From Aaosphaeria pasadenensis (taxonomy: Eukaryota > Ascomycota > Dothideomycetes > Pleosporales): DNA of 64,000 nt. The stretch is from contig JAKLMB010000037.1 of NCBI GenBank assembly GCA_022813625.1, forward strand, positions 279,952 through 343,951. Reading direction: 5' to 3'. Of the stretch, positions 12,243 to 23,751 are shown one piece after another. A program made the translations under genes and the position numbers. Positions within the stretch are counted from its first letter, which is position 1. The number at the start of each line of letters is the position of its first letter. Below the pieces are notes generated by a model. That model was not told the DNA's origin. It did not search any database and saw nothing but the letters and a program-made list of their open reading frames with translations.

Positions 12243-13657
12243 ATGGCAGACCGAATGAGAGCTATAGTGCAGCGCAACAGCACCAATGGCGGCAAGCCCA
12301 CACTATCCAACGAGTCGATACCGCTACCGAAGCTCGAATCGCATCAATTGCTCGTCAAGATATCGCACGTCGCTCAAAATCCAACAGATGGTATGGCTGG
12401 GACTTTCCATTCATTCATATTTTTCTCCTTCCCGATTCCCTAGACTATCTACATTGTAATGAAAAGAAGAAACACTGCTAATCGCTTCTAAATAGTTCAA
12501 TCACTCGATTCGAATGCGTTTGGCGATGGCTCCGTGTTCGGATGTGACTTTGTCGGCACCGTCGAAAGGGTTGGGGAGGCTGTGACGAGCAAGGCCGAGG
12601 GTGACGTCGTGGCCGGATTGATCTGGGGCGGTGAGTTTCCGAAAACTCCTATGTGCCATTTACTGTTATAAAAAAAGAGAACCAAAAAGGAAACTAGTAT
12701 CTAATTTTCGAATCTTGCAAGAGCAGGCGAGGTCAAAGGTCTCGGAGCGTATAGCGAATACACAGTCGCAGACGAGCGTATCAGCTTCAAGGTTCCGTCG
12801 TCCATTGCCCCGGAACAAGCTGCTACCATTCCCCTCGCGGCTGCAACATCCGCGCTGGCATTGTTCTCAGAGCAGAGCCTACACATTGATAGGAAGAAGA
12901 AGGGCACAAGGGTCTTGATATGGGGCGGAAGCTGTACGTTTACTATTCCCGACGAAACCGCGAGACGCATCTACTGACAAACTACATGGAAATGAAGCGA
13001 GTGTCGGCTTGTACGCCATCCAGATTGCCAAACTGCACGGCCTGGAAACCATCACGACCTGCAGCCCAAAGAACTTCGACCTCGTCAAACAAGCAGGCGC
13101 AGACCACGTCTTCGACTACCGCGACCCAAACGTGGTCGACCAGATAAGACGTGTGGCTCCCGACTTGCAATACGTCTTCGACACTATCGGAGATAAAGGT
13201 TCGTCGGCTCAAGCGTCGCAGGCAATTCGCGAGGAAGGGGGCGGTCATCTGTGCACCGTCCGTCCCGGAAAAGCGAATACAGAGGGTGTGTCGAAGAGGA
13301 CTACCGTCACTGATGTTCTTGTTTGGACTGCATTCTTGAAGGAACATAGATATGGGACGTTTCATTGGCCGGTCAGTCTTGCCCTCTCATCCCCTTTTCC
13401 CAAATGAGAACAACACTACAAGCATAACGAGGGCATTGTAAAATTTACTGACTTTGTTTCATTCAATCATCTAGCCGCATAAAGGGGATCACGACCTCGT
13501 TGCCGACTTCTTCGAATCAATACCCAAATTGCTTGAGGAAGGAAAGTTCACGCCAACCAGGGCCAGCGTCAAGAATGGCCTTGACGCGGTTTCTGAAGGG
13601 TTTCAAGAGTACAGAGACGGTAAGATCTCGGGATATAAGATCGTCTATGCCTTGTGA
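12243..13657 (+). CDS. Zinc-type MDR oxidoreductase, trans-enoyl reductase/quinone oxidoreductase-like
   Basis: Five exons (12243-12390, 12496-12630, 12727-12933, 12998-13371, 13475-13657) give 348 residues, the usual length of stand-alone fungal trans-enoyl reductases and ToxD-like MDR proteins. The catalytic domain begins with a GroES-like fold (HVAQNPTDVQ, then GCDFVGTVERVG). The Rossmann part carries the dinucleotide loop near LIWGGSSSVGLYAIQIAKLHG, with GADHVFDY after it. Family members use NADPH to reduce C=C or quinones. Partner enoyl reductases sit in polyketide clusters, but no PKS is present here, so a stand-alone detoxification or reductase role is as likely. All four introns have GT-AG borders and consistent phase. 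Confidence 0.86.
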
Positions 13658-13962
13658 GGTCTATTCGGCGGGGATATACGATCTCTTCATCATTTGAATT
13701 GGGTGTATCGTCTTGCTAGACTACACATTAGGATGAGCTCTTGGGTGCATCTGAGGGAAGATAGCTTGGGGCCTTCTCAGGCCTAATACATCGTGCATTC
13801 CTCAATTGCTCCTACTCATCCGCGCCAACCTTTTTCACATACTTCTATCAACATAGTGCTACTTTGTAGTAGAGAAAGCTATCAGGAGATAACACAATCA
13901 ATGCTCGCAGAAATAAAACGTATCCTGCTTTCTGTCAGTCATGTTGCTGGATAATTAGGAAA
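13658..13962. terminator. Convergent 3' ends
   Basis: 305 bp between two converging genes, holding both 3' UTRs. No gene seen. Confidence 0.35.
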
Positions 13963-15890
13963 TCATTTTGGGCCACTAACCCCTTCCATGTTTGCAGAAA
14001 TGCTCTCGGAGCTGGCGCCTCTCTCTTCCATCAGCCGGTCGCGAATATCATCGGCGTCGTCCCACGAGATAGGGAAGTCGTCCACGGCGTCGATAACCAT
14101 GTCGAAGATCTCCTTCGGCAGGTCGGCGAACCTGCCAATGTTCCGGATCTCGTCTGCCCACCAGTCCTTGCGCTGCGGCGGCACATTGGCCGTCGAGAGA
14201 ACCTGGATGTGAGGGTCCACGAGGAACATCCCCAGGATCTTGCGATGGCCGGGCTTCGAATTGTCGGCCAGAGAGAATGGCTGCACCTGGTGCTGGAGGA
14301 CATTGGGGAACGTGATCAGGCGGTCCTCTTTCGTGAGGACGGATCCAAGGTCCATGACGCTGGATCCTTCCTGCTCGATTCCGTAGAATGCCTCCATAGA
14401 TGCATACTCGCTCTGTCATGTGTGTTAGTCATTGTCCATCGCGGCGGACGTGAGCGTGGGATTTTCAGCCTTACCTGTGCAGGCTTCATGGTCATGTCTT
14501 CCAGATCGAACGCCTGGCGGAAGCTCAATTGACTGTCGGTGACGTTTTCGCAGTCGTAGTAGTAGATGGCGGTGGCACAAATGTGCTCGTTTAGGCTGCC
14601 TTCAACATGCCACGACCCGCCGTCGTATGTCGGATTTTCGGGTGTCAAATGAATGTTGGCAAGCTTAAAGATGACCTGGAGCCCACGCTCGGCGAAGTTC
14701 TCACGCAAATCGATAGGTCGTGCGCCCTTGCGCTTCCTCAACTTCTTGCATTTTTTAAATTCCGGTTCCGGGAATTCCAGAACCCTCTTCTCCTCCCACC
14801 AGTCGCGATACTCGTCTTCTACCTCGTGCTCCTCGGCCCACTCCTGATCTTCCATCTCCTCGCCGTCTTCATTCATCTCGTTTGTGTCGACGCCGTCCTC
14901 TACATACTCTTCTCGTGGGAATTTCACACCTTCTGGTATGATGTAGTCATCGTTGCCCGCACCGCCGATGTCGATACGGAGCCGATTGTGGAACCAGGAA
15001 AGACACTCATTCCATAGGGGAATGGAAGCATCTACCATCTGTTCCAATACCCGGTAAAGGTCTTGGTGATGTGTAGGGTGGAGATTGTTGACGTAACTCG
15101 TGATCGATGCAGTCCCGTTCTCGCCGGTAAAGTGAACATCAGATGGGAGCCACTGGAAGCTTCCCCAAGCGTTCTCGATGTTCTGTGGCTGTCCCCACGT
15201 ATTTGGCGGCTCGTAAGCCTTCGCCGAGAACTCCGGTATGACTTCCCCCTTGCCAATGTACTCGGCACAATTCCGAAGCGGGACGGTTCCTGTGGGCAGC
15301 GCCCTCGTGAGGCCGAAAGTCACAGGGTACAATGAAGGGTGAACGAGATCAAGGACCTGCTCATCTGAACCCGGGTGCCAGTCCTTCTGGAGGTCGGGGA
15401 CGTCCTCCAGCTTGAACGCCGCACGCTTGAGCGCGTCCTTCAGCTCACTCGACACGGCGGTGTCACACTTGACGACCGTAGCATTTGCGTCCAGCACGGA
15501 CACAATGCCAGTCTCCTTAAACTGCTCGGCCTTCTCCCTCAGTTCCTCCATGCAACATTTGAACATCTCGGTGCTCAGCCACCAATCTCCCTTCTCAGGG
15601 AAGCTTGCGTCCCACCGGACGGCCTCCTTCTCCCACTTCGCGACGATGGTGTCGTCGAACACCTTACGCTCCCACTCCGGTTTGTCGGTGATTTGGTTGA
15701 TGAACTCAAGCATGCGCTTCTCACGCAGAGTAATGCCCAACTTGGCCAGTGAATCTGCAATTGCATGGGGGAAACGTGTCCATTGGTCATCTTCGAGACG
15801 CCACTTGTCAAGGGTGTCTACAGGGAGCCCGAAACCTGGAAGCTTCACTGAAGGGTTCACGTGTGGAGGTTCTTGGTCAATGTCCATCAT
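13963..15890 (-). CDS. DUF4246 family protein
   Basis: Two exons on the minus strand, 14475-15890 and 13963-14412, with a 62-bp intron (GTAAGG...GACAG), give 621 residues. Features of the fungal DUF4246 family are visible: a conserved N-terminal block after residue 10 (LPGFGLPVDTL), a C-terminal core with YVNNLHPTHHQDLY, FQWLPSDVHF, GGSWHVEGSLNEHI, and a terminal module reading GHRKILGMFLVDPHI and VPPQRKDWW. The His/Asp spacing in the C-terminal core (GSWHVEG, later RKILGMFLVDP) resembles a 2-oxoglutarate/Fe(II) dioxygenase-like double-stranded beta helix. That is inference; no function is established. An acidic Glu/Asp-rich loop lies around residues 320-360. Confidence 0.85.
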
Positions 15891-16356
15891 TGTGAAGGTG
15901 CAGGATTGGATTGACTATCAAGGCGGATCTGGTCTGGTGAGGTGAAACAGGAAGGAGCCAAGGCGAAGTCCTCAATTGGCCTGCTGTGTTGGAGAATAGA
16001 GTGTGAGTGAACGGAGAAAGGAAGGGCAAACACGGGATGTGTGATGAGATTTATATACACTGAATCAAAGTCAAACCATACTATTCTGGAGGGAATAAAG
16101 GTTGGTAGCGAACTGCATGATGTCCAGGCTGAAGCGACTCAGGGGCTGGATTGGGCAAAGCCTAGGCGGAAGTAGGCCTAAATAGCGCGACAGGGATACG
16201 CGAGAGTGCATTGGAGCCACGTGATTTGTAGTGACACCGAAACGACTATACGGAATGGTATTGTATATATATACATATGTATCTTCGATGTAAATTTCTT
16301 GACTCTATTTCCTTGGTTCATTTCACCATTTTGGAAGAACTTCACAATCATTCATT
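15891..16356. promoter_or_regulatory. Promoter of the DUF4246 gene and 3' end of the peptide transporter
   Basis: 466 bp between two minus-strand genes. A run of alternating TA (TATATATATACATATG) sits near 16263-16279. No gene seen. Confidence 0.4.
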
Positions 16357-18389
16357 TCAATTGCCTCCACTTGACCCGGCCTCTACACCGCTTTTCCTAC
16401 TTTCTAGCTCATACTCCTCTACCGTTTCGACGGCGGGCAATGCGCCTTGAGGCTTGGCCACACTTCTGAAAGTCCAATGGAAAAGTCCGCCTCCTGCCAG
16501 TGCCGTACACGACAATCCCGTATACAGCCAGACGAGATTCGGATCCTTTGCGAAAGGCGAAAGCAGCATCCCTAGCGCGCTTCCAAAAGCCGAAGTCAGC
16601 AGAAACAAGGACATTATGAAGGATTTCATGCTCTCGGGCGCGTTTTTGTAAGCAAACTCAAGGCCAGTGACGGACGCGAGTATCTCGGATATGGCGAGGA
16701 CGATGTAAGCAGGTGCTTGCCAAGCAACATGCACCTCGTTCGGTGCAATTCTGGAATCTGGAAGTCTGCCCGCCTCGCACTTGGATGGGCTCGTGTAGCA
16801 AGGAGGTGCGGAGTAGATGCGGGCCTGCAACATGGCTGCATATGCCATGGCCAGTGACGCGAAGACAAATCCATACGTTATGCGTGTCAAGGGGCGGAAA
16901 TCTATTCTTAACCTGGTGCGAATGAAAGGATATATGAGGCGGTCGAACACTGGTATAAGGATGATCACAGTAATAGGATCGATGTTGGGTAGAATATCGT
17001 TGGGTAGACCGTGCAATTGCATTTGGCCAGCTATACATCTCGTCAATGGACCGTATGGGGGCTCTTTCTAGGGGGATGTCCTTACCTTGAGAGACGAAAT
17101 TCGTCGCCATCTGCGAGAAAGTCACCCAATATACGGGATAGAAAAGGAATACTTTGCAAGCAAGTAATGCTGTTCTCAGCTCATCAACAAAGCCATCAGT
17201 CCAAGGATATGGGATATTCGGTCGAGGCTGCTGTGACGGCTTCGACTTCTCGAGATCAAAGCCGTTCTTAATTCCAATCCAGATGGCCCGGAAACAATTA
17301 CCTATCACACCACCTTGAGGCGGCCTGATAACATATCTATCCTTGCCGGCGATCAAGATGAAGTATCCGACACAGAACATAATAAGAGGAAGTAGATACG
17401 CACTCCAGAAGCCAACATGGAGCTCGAGCGTTGTTGTAGCAATGGCCGAGATTGATCCTATGTTGATACACATGTAGAACACCATATAGATGCGTTGGAT
17501 GGTGACTTCCGGATCAACAATGACTCGACTTCCGTTTGAGAGAGTTTTGACGAATGGTCTTGTTGTGCGCACCTGCTCGGCAACCAATGGGGAAACATTG
17601 GACTTGATTCCCCCTGTGCCAACGCCAATGATGATCATGGATGCAATTAGACCAGGGAATGCAATCCCCTTCTCTATGCAGATCGGCAGCGAAGTCAAGA
17701 AAAGTATAACAATTCCTGTCATGTAGACTATCGAGAAATATTTGATGGTGAGGAACTTGCCCAAGAATTGGTCCGCCACAATAGCACCTAGTATCGGCGT
17801 CACATAGCAGAAGAATTGGAAAAAATTAGAGAGTGCAGTCGCCCCGGATTGCGAGAGCCCTAGGGCACCCGGCAATCCATTTGGGTCGTCGTATTTGTTT
17901 GCCATGTAGTTTTGGAACGGGCCAGAGAGACCGTAGTACGCGAAACGTTCACATAGTTCGACGATGGCTACCAAAAAGGCACCATACGGCAATTTATCCG
18001 CAACGCGTGGAAGATGCTCCAAATCCTCTCGACCGGCCTCATCTGAGTCACCAGTCAAGTACTGTGTCTCTCTATCAGAGGATACCTCTTTTCCTACGTC
18101 GTCATCCGATCTAACTTTAAGATTAGCAATCGTATGTTTCGGAACCTTATGGTGCTCGGGTGTGCGCGCGATGAGGTCAATGTTCCAAAACATGCTATTT
18201 GCATCCAGCAGCGACAACCGTGACGCCACTGTCCACTGTGCATATGAAAGAAATGAACTTCACATACAGATAGTCTTTCCCCAGTTCCTCCTGGTGGTTG
18301 GACGAGAATATAGTCTCGTTCTCGGTTTGAGCAATGGAAGCATAAGCGCCTCGCTCCTCGCCTCGTAACGCATTCCATCTTGACGACAT
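16357..18389 (-). CDS. Proton-coupled oligopeptide transporter (POT/PTR2 family)
   Basis: Three exons on the minus strand, 18268-18389, 17086-18194 and 16357-17030, give 634 residues. The POT signatures are clear: the block GAIVADQFLGKFLTIKYFS, the second signature FYMCINIGSIS, and the segment QMQLHGLPNDILPNIDP after the last intron. About 12 hydrophobic helices can be followed. Family members import di- and tripeptides with protons across the plasma membrane. The first exon is a proposal: donor GTATGT and acceptor GCAAATAG give an in-frame 41-residue extension. The alternative is an unspliced start at the ATG at 18193. The second intron (55 bp) splits a Gln-Ala junction and is unambiguous. 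Confidence 0.9.
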
Positions 18390-18983
18390 TACTTATACAT
18401 AAGCAGAGGTAAGGAATAGATCGTGGAGGGCCGCTCCCCGCTAGCCCATCGACACTGTTCAATTATCTTTTCGTTAAGGGGCGGATTGGGCACGCTTCCT
18501 GGGTATTTATGCCCCCGCATACACGATCTGGTCGATGAGATTGCAACGAAATATGAAGTTTTTGTAGACGCTGGATTTGTAGTAAGTTATTCGCCTTATC
18601 TCAACGTGATCGTTGACATTGTGTGGAGTGCAGAAGACACGGTTGAACGTGAGCTGAGACGTTGATCGATGTGACTAGTCCGCATTAGGACATGAATAGA
18701 CTGGATGTTACAATGAATCAAGAACTCTACCTCAGCCGATTAAATCAATTGAAAGTCTTCCATAACACCAGATCTAACAAAAAAGTAATGAATATAATTA
18801 AAAGCAATTAACCCTAAACTTCCTTTAGTTTCGATTTTGAGATGGTATGGTGACAACCCACTACTGGACCTTGCATCATCTTACTCAAATTACATCCCGG
18901 TGAAATCGTACACATCAACTTTAAAGAGACAAAATCCTCTGCTGTTAATCCGGCCGTTGAATATTACGTACTTTCCGATAATC
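18390..18983. other. Intergenic region
   Basis: About 590 bp holding the promoter of the peptide transporter and the 3' flank of the next minus-strand gene. Mildly AT-rich between 18700 and 18960. No gene seen. Confidence 0.45.
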
Positions 18984-19520
18984 TCAGTTGTATTCCGAAT
19001 ATCGACTTTTCTCGTCGACTGCCCCATCAATCTGCCCGTTGTTACAGTGGCTCTTGGACGGATTATCGCCGAAGCCATCGTGTATCTTGGGAAGTGAGCT
19101 TTTATCTTTTAACTTGTCCCACAAGCCGGCGCCTTCGTTTCTCGGTGGGCCAGACCTTGCACGCTGCAGTTGATCCTCCCATATGGCAACTTCCTCCTCA
19201 CCACTGTGTCGTGCGCTTTGTCGTTTCTTGAGTTTACGCCTGCAATCCAACAAACAGAACCCAATAGCAATAACAGTCAGGACGACCACAACCACAATGC
19301 CAACACCCATACCAATCTTGGCTCCCTTGTTCATCTGAGCACTATTCTCTCCTCCCGAGTCCTCCTCGTAATATGACTGTTCTGTTGCTGCACTGGACGC
19401 GCAGCTCGCTTGGACCAATTGTGTCAAAGTATGGAATTCTTCGTTCTCAAGGACAGGATAGCGAAGCCTCAGAGCAGTTTCGGTGGATGGCGCCGAGGGC
19501 ACAGTCTCAACGCTACACAT
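18984..19520 (-). CDS. Single-pass membrane protein with juxtamembrane basic tail; 5' exons unresolved
   Basis: The last exon encodes at least 178 residues. A hydrophobic helix lies at about residues 69-91 (GVGIVVVVVLTVIAIGFCLL), followed by a basic stop-transfer sequence (CRRKLKKR) and an acidic, Ser/Lys-rich cytoplasmic tail. The lumenal side is Ser/Thr/Glu-rich. This is the layout of fungal Mid2/Wsc-like or other cell-surface sensors, but no named domain is visible. An acceptor (CTTCTACAG) just upstream of the ATG at 19520 suggests earlier exons. Between 19866 and 19949 one minus-strand frame reads a Cys-containing ectodomain-like segment (CICATYKPNEAASYP). I could not join it with confidence. 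The listed start is therefore a minimum. Confidence 0.55.
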   Translation of the reverse strand: MCSVETVPSAPSTETALRLRYPVLENEEFHTLTQLVQASCASSAATEQSYYEEDSGGENSAQMNKGAKIGMGVGIVVVVVLTVIAIGFCLLDCRRKLKKRQSARHSGEEEVAIWEDQLQRARSGPPRNEGAGLWDKLKDKSSLPKIHDGFGDNPSKSHCNNGQIDGAVDEKSRYSEYN

Positions 19521-20317
19521 CTCCAGTCTGTAGAAGTGAGCTTCGTTGTTTCGAAACTTGAACTAATTGTTAGGCACATTTCAGGGAACATGCAAGTTTA
19601 CATTGATAAGTCGAACTACGGCCAACACAAACGCCCTGCCTATGTTTAAAAGAATAATCACAAGACTCACGAGATCTAGCCCGATTTACGTCAGAGATTC
19701 CCGGAGCTCTCAAATCTGCACGCTTGTCGAAGTATTTCTATGGGTGGTGTACATACAATTGTCAAACGAGGGTTGCTATCAGAAAGAAAACGTTCGGGCA
19801 ACAGGTAGCATAAAGCCCCAATGGTTGTGTGTCAAGTAAGGCCCTTGATAAGACCCGAATTACTTACGACCGGCCGTTGCACATATGAATTGCCGAGACG
19901 GGGTAGGACGCGGCCTCATTAGGTTTGTAGGTAGCACAAATACATGCCACTGTAGAGAAATCTTACATGCCCTGCATGATTGGTGGCAACTTAGACACAC
20001 GAATCCCTTCATCCTGGGAACATGGGCAAAGATGACGACTGGCACCATGCCTGCTCAACTTCGATTTTCCGCTAGGTACATCTTATATGCACGCATGTTG
20101 ATAACAACACGGTCTAAATAGCACTATGCAGTCCAATCTATCAAGCGGAATCTTCTATTGGCCATCACCCCTGTCTGGGGAGGATAGACAGAACATCTTC
20201 GTCTAGCCGAAAAAGCCACAGCCGCAAGCACGTTTGATCCCGTATCTGCAAGCTCCAGATTTGTTTTCGCGATTCTCTCTAGACGGTTTTCCACATTGCG
20301 ATCTCAACAAATAATAC
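19521..20317. other. Upstream region of the membrane-protein gene, probably including unresolved exons
   Basis: See the membrane protein entry: the segment 19866-20048 on the minus strand has coding character with several cysteines and a donor GTAAGT at its end, but the exon chain could not be closed. The last 270 bp flank the 3' end of the helicase gene. Confidence 0.35.
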
Positions 20318-23104
20318 TTAGCTAGCCTTCTTCCCTACAAAAAACTCATCTAATCGTCTTCCAAGTCCTTGAACCGCAGCATCAGTGACAAGGCTTTTTC
20401 GGATCCACTGGGGTAACTTAGCCTGAATTCGATCCCCACTATAACGTCTGTCCAACATCAGTATCGCGGCGTAGTCCCCGCGGTGACGAATCGCCCGTCC
20501 TATACATTGATTCACCGACCGCATACACACGTTCTCGTAGAAGTCACGCGCCGCCGCTTTTCCATCTTGACCGTCATTGGTGGCTTTGTGCGATATGTAC
20601 TGCGCCTTGGCTTTCCATTCCGCAGAGTGAGGGTTCGGGAATGGCAACCCAACAACAACGACTCCTCGTCCTAGGGCATCACTGAAATTGATGCCCTCGG
20701 AAAGGTTGCCTCCAATGACGGCGAACAGGAGTGCACCTTGGCCTTCAGATACTGCTTTCGAATACGCGTGCAACACCGAATCGCCAGCTTTGTCTTTGGT
20801 CTTACCGTGGGTATGTGGGTTTTGTTGAAGGGACTGTTCCATGAATATTGGCTTGATCTCGAGCAAAGCGTCCCAGAAGGATGGCGATGACGCCGAATCG
20901 CTTGGTCTTAGCCGTTTCCAAGCGGCGATGCAAGCGTTCAGATATGAGTAACTGGGGAAGAAGACGACAACACCGTCAGGAATATGTCGTGCAACGCTCA
21001 CAATAGTATTTCCGAGGTCGATCATCTGCATGTACTATCAGTAAAGTATGCCATTTTAGGAAAGTCGTTGCCACCAACAGTTTTCTCAGAATTTCGCTTC
21101 TCGAACGTGAATTCCAATTCTACCCCGCTCATGGATCGACTGACAGCAATAGCCTCTAGATTCGAAGGCGGTACGATATGGCCACATGACAGGGTCATGA
21201 TTCTTGCCGGGTCTAGGTATGAGAGTAGGTGCCGCCTGTAATCACTCATCTACGTACATGTCAGAATGGAATTAAACGTCCTACTGGCTCGGCACACTCA
21301 CTGGCGACATGGTACCTCCTGCTAGGATGACTGCTCTTGCCTGCTCGACAATGTCCTTGAAATGAAAAGTTGGGTCGAGAAGCAAGTACTTCAGCTCCGT
21401 GCCTAGGTCATCGTCGTGTGAAAAGAAGAATTGGCCCTCCGAAGATGGGTTCATAAGAGAGAGTAGAAAGCCTTGGACGTGGGTCAAGACAGGGACACTG
21501 GTTTTTGGGCTCTGTAGGGGCTCATTTTCTGATGATGGGATGTGGTTCTTTCTCTCGTTTTGATCAGCATACGACGTGTAGCCATCAACTTTCCGTGCCA
21601 ATCGGCTTTCTTGCAGGTACCGATTTAGTTTAAAAAGATTGATCTGATCGACGCCTTTTCCAGCCATCAAGGCACCCATATCCACTTTACCATCTCCATG
21701 CGGGCTTTTATTCTGCCTTGAGTGAAGATATGCTACAATCGAATCCAGCAACCGGATAATCTGTGCAACATAGACACGATTTTTGCCTTTGAGTTTGTTC
21801 CGGAATTTTTGGAGATAAATGGTGAGTTGTGCGCGGGCTTCTTGCACCTGGGAAAGTGTCACAGATGCAGAATATATACCATTTATCGCATCCATCAAGT
21901 TATGTGCCTCATCTACAATAATGACGTGGCCCTTCAGAGAGATATCGAGCGACTCGCGCGCAGACTTTTGGAGCAAGAGGGGATAAGGTAGAGTGACAAC
22001 CTAGATTACCATGAGCATATAGATGCACACTATGATGACAGTAAAAACGCTTACTTCGCAAGATTTTGTTGCTGGCCGCGAGGCATAATATGGGCAAATG
22101 CCCAATTTCTTACCCAGAGAACCTAGCTCTTCAATGTCTCGTATTCTGGCAAGAGCATGGTCGCGGAAATCATTCACCAAGGCTTCGGTTTCCTTTGTCG
22201 GAAGGTGTGGGCATTTGGTGTTAGTGGATGTTCCAGGCTGTTGCAATTCCAAACATCGCTCATTGATGGCAGTAGCATTTCCGAGCCTGTTGACCTTAGG
22301 GTTGATACAGAGATTTTTCCTTGAACCTAAAGTCAGATGCTTCACATCCTCCACAAGAGGGTCCAGGTCGGAAGCATGGGGCCCATCTGGTACCCTTGCT
22401 GGCGAGGGCATTTGGACTTTGCGCAACTCGCTAGCGAACTGGGTAAGCTGAGAGTGGGTTCGTGAGCAATAGAAAATCTTCAATTGATCATCAGTATCTT
22501 GGTCGTCCGAGTTCTTATTTGCCCTTGAGGCATAGCCAAGTTCCTCCATGAGGGTTTGCGTCTCAACAGAGTATCCATCGCTATTAAAGAAAACTTTGGA
22601 ATGACCAGAATCTTTGCCCTCATCACTGTCATAGTCTTCCAAGACAAAACCTGCCTCGTTGTCACCACTCTCGTCTCTGGGGCCGTGGGGGTCTATTTTT
22701 CGTCGCTTTTGATGAGGTTCTCCCATCGTGAATTGTTCTTTCACTCGCCTCTCCTTCTCTTTGACTCTGGCAATGCGATCGTCTAGTGCCTTTCTCCGGT
22801 CCATGGCGGCTTGTCTCTTTCGATTGTGAGCATGTTTCAGCATCCACAAGGGCTCGCCACTCTCATCTGGGGTATCTTCCGTAAAGCCATCTTCAAACTC
22901 GCGTCGCTGATGATCTCGCAACCAAGTCAAGGATCCACAGATGAGGCTCAGAGACTTTCCCGTACCAGTAGGAGATTCGAATATACCGACTCTTTCGTTT
23001 TCAATGCAGTCAAATACGGCGTTCATGAATTGTCTTTGGATGTCATAGGGTTCGTATGGGTGGTGGAAGTCTCTTTCAGGTGCTGTGGATGAAGCGAAGT
23101 CCAT
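20318..23104 (-). CDS. CHL1: ATP-dependent DNA helicase Chl1 (DDX11/FANCJ-like Fe-S helicase)
   Basis: Four exons on the minus strand (22055-23104, 21302-22000, 21079-21249, 20318-21025) give 875 residues, close to yeast Chl1 (861). Walker A is SPTGTGKS (residues 44-51) and the DEAH box is at 380-383 (VDEAHN). Between them four cysteines (NLCINP, ERCLEL, TKCPHL, GICPYY) match the XPD-type Fe-S cluster. Motif VI reads QCIGRAIRHRGDYA near the C-terminus. Chl1 is a 5'-3' helicase for sister chromatid cohesion, replication-fork processing and rDNA/heterochromatin stability. The start is ATG 23104; upstream codons begin only with GTG. The third intron has a weak donor, GTTGGT, but joins EKT to MIDLGNT exactly as in the family. 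Confidence 0.94.
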
Positions 23105-23751
23105 GCTAGCAAAATACTTCGATTGCACCACATCAATCCAACATTAAAAATCAGGATTTGCGATCGTATGAAGTGCGAGAGAATGTTGAGATTTAGAGAG
23201 AAGCGGAGGGTTGTTGTCGACGCGTTGAAGGGAAGTTCAATTTGCAATACGCGAACTCACGTGATTTCTCCCTACAGTTACACACTGACTATTCTTCTCG
23301 TATTCGTCCGTATTTTTCTTGAATACGAATATTACGCGGACAGAACTACCCCTCCAAGCTTCAATTCCATTAAGCTCAGGACGGATCACACTGCATATTT
23401 GCGTTTTGTTACCCTTACTTTCCTTTATTTCTTCATATATTCAATCTTGAAGTTCATAACCATTTAACATATGTGATAATTGGATCTGGTAGCTGGTCAG
23501 ATCCACACTAGATATTTCCCTGGGCTGCGGTACCCAGGTACCTAGGTAGGTACTCGTAGAAACTGTGGGGCATTAAGCTCGCAAGCTATGACGGGCACCC
23601 AAGTGCCATATCCTGTAACTACCAACCTAATTGCAAGTACATACTACATACTACCTGCCTAATTACCACCACTACCACCAACACAACCACCCTTTCAACC
23701 CACCTCCAGCAAGACTGACAGTCCGCGCTCACGCCCGTAAAGCGTTCTACA
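23105..23751. promoter_or_regulatory. Divergent promoter of CHL1 and AIP1
   Basis: 647 bp between divergent starts. Around 23529-23555 lies a dense run of GGTACC/CCTAGG/GGTAGGTA half-palindromes (CCCAGGTACCTAGGTAGGTA), a motif type frequent in filamentous ascomycete promoters. CT- and CA-rich runs (CCACCACTACCACCAACACA) precede the AIP1 start. Confidence 0.5.

Noticed and set aside
12243..13657. Secondary-metabolite (polyketide) cluster around the enoyl-reductase-like gene
   Set aside because: No PKS, NRPS or other tailoring gene is adjacent; a stand-alone reductase is the simpler reading.
19950..19966. Apparent GTAAGA...CTACAG intron upstream of the membrane protein
   Set aside because: It would be only 17 bp, too short for a spliceosomal intron.
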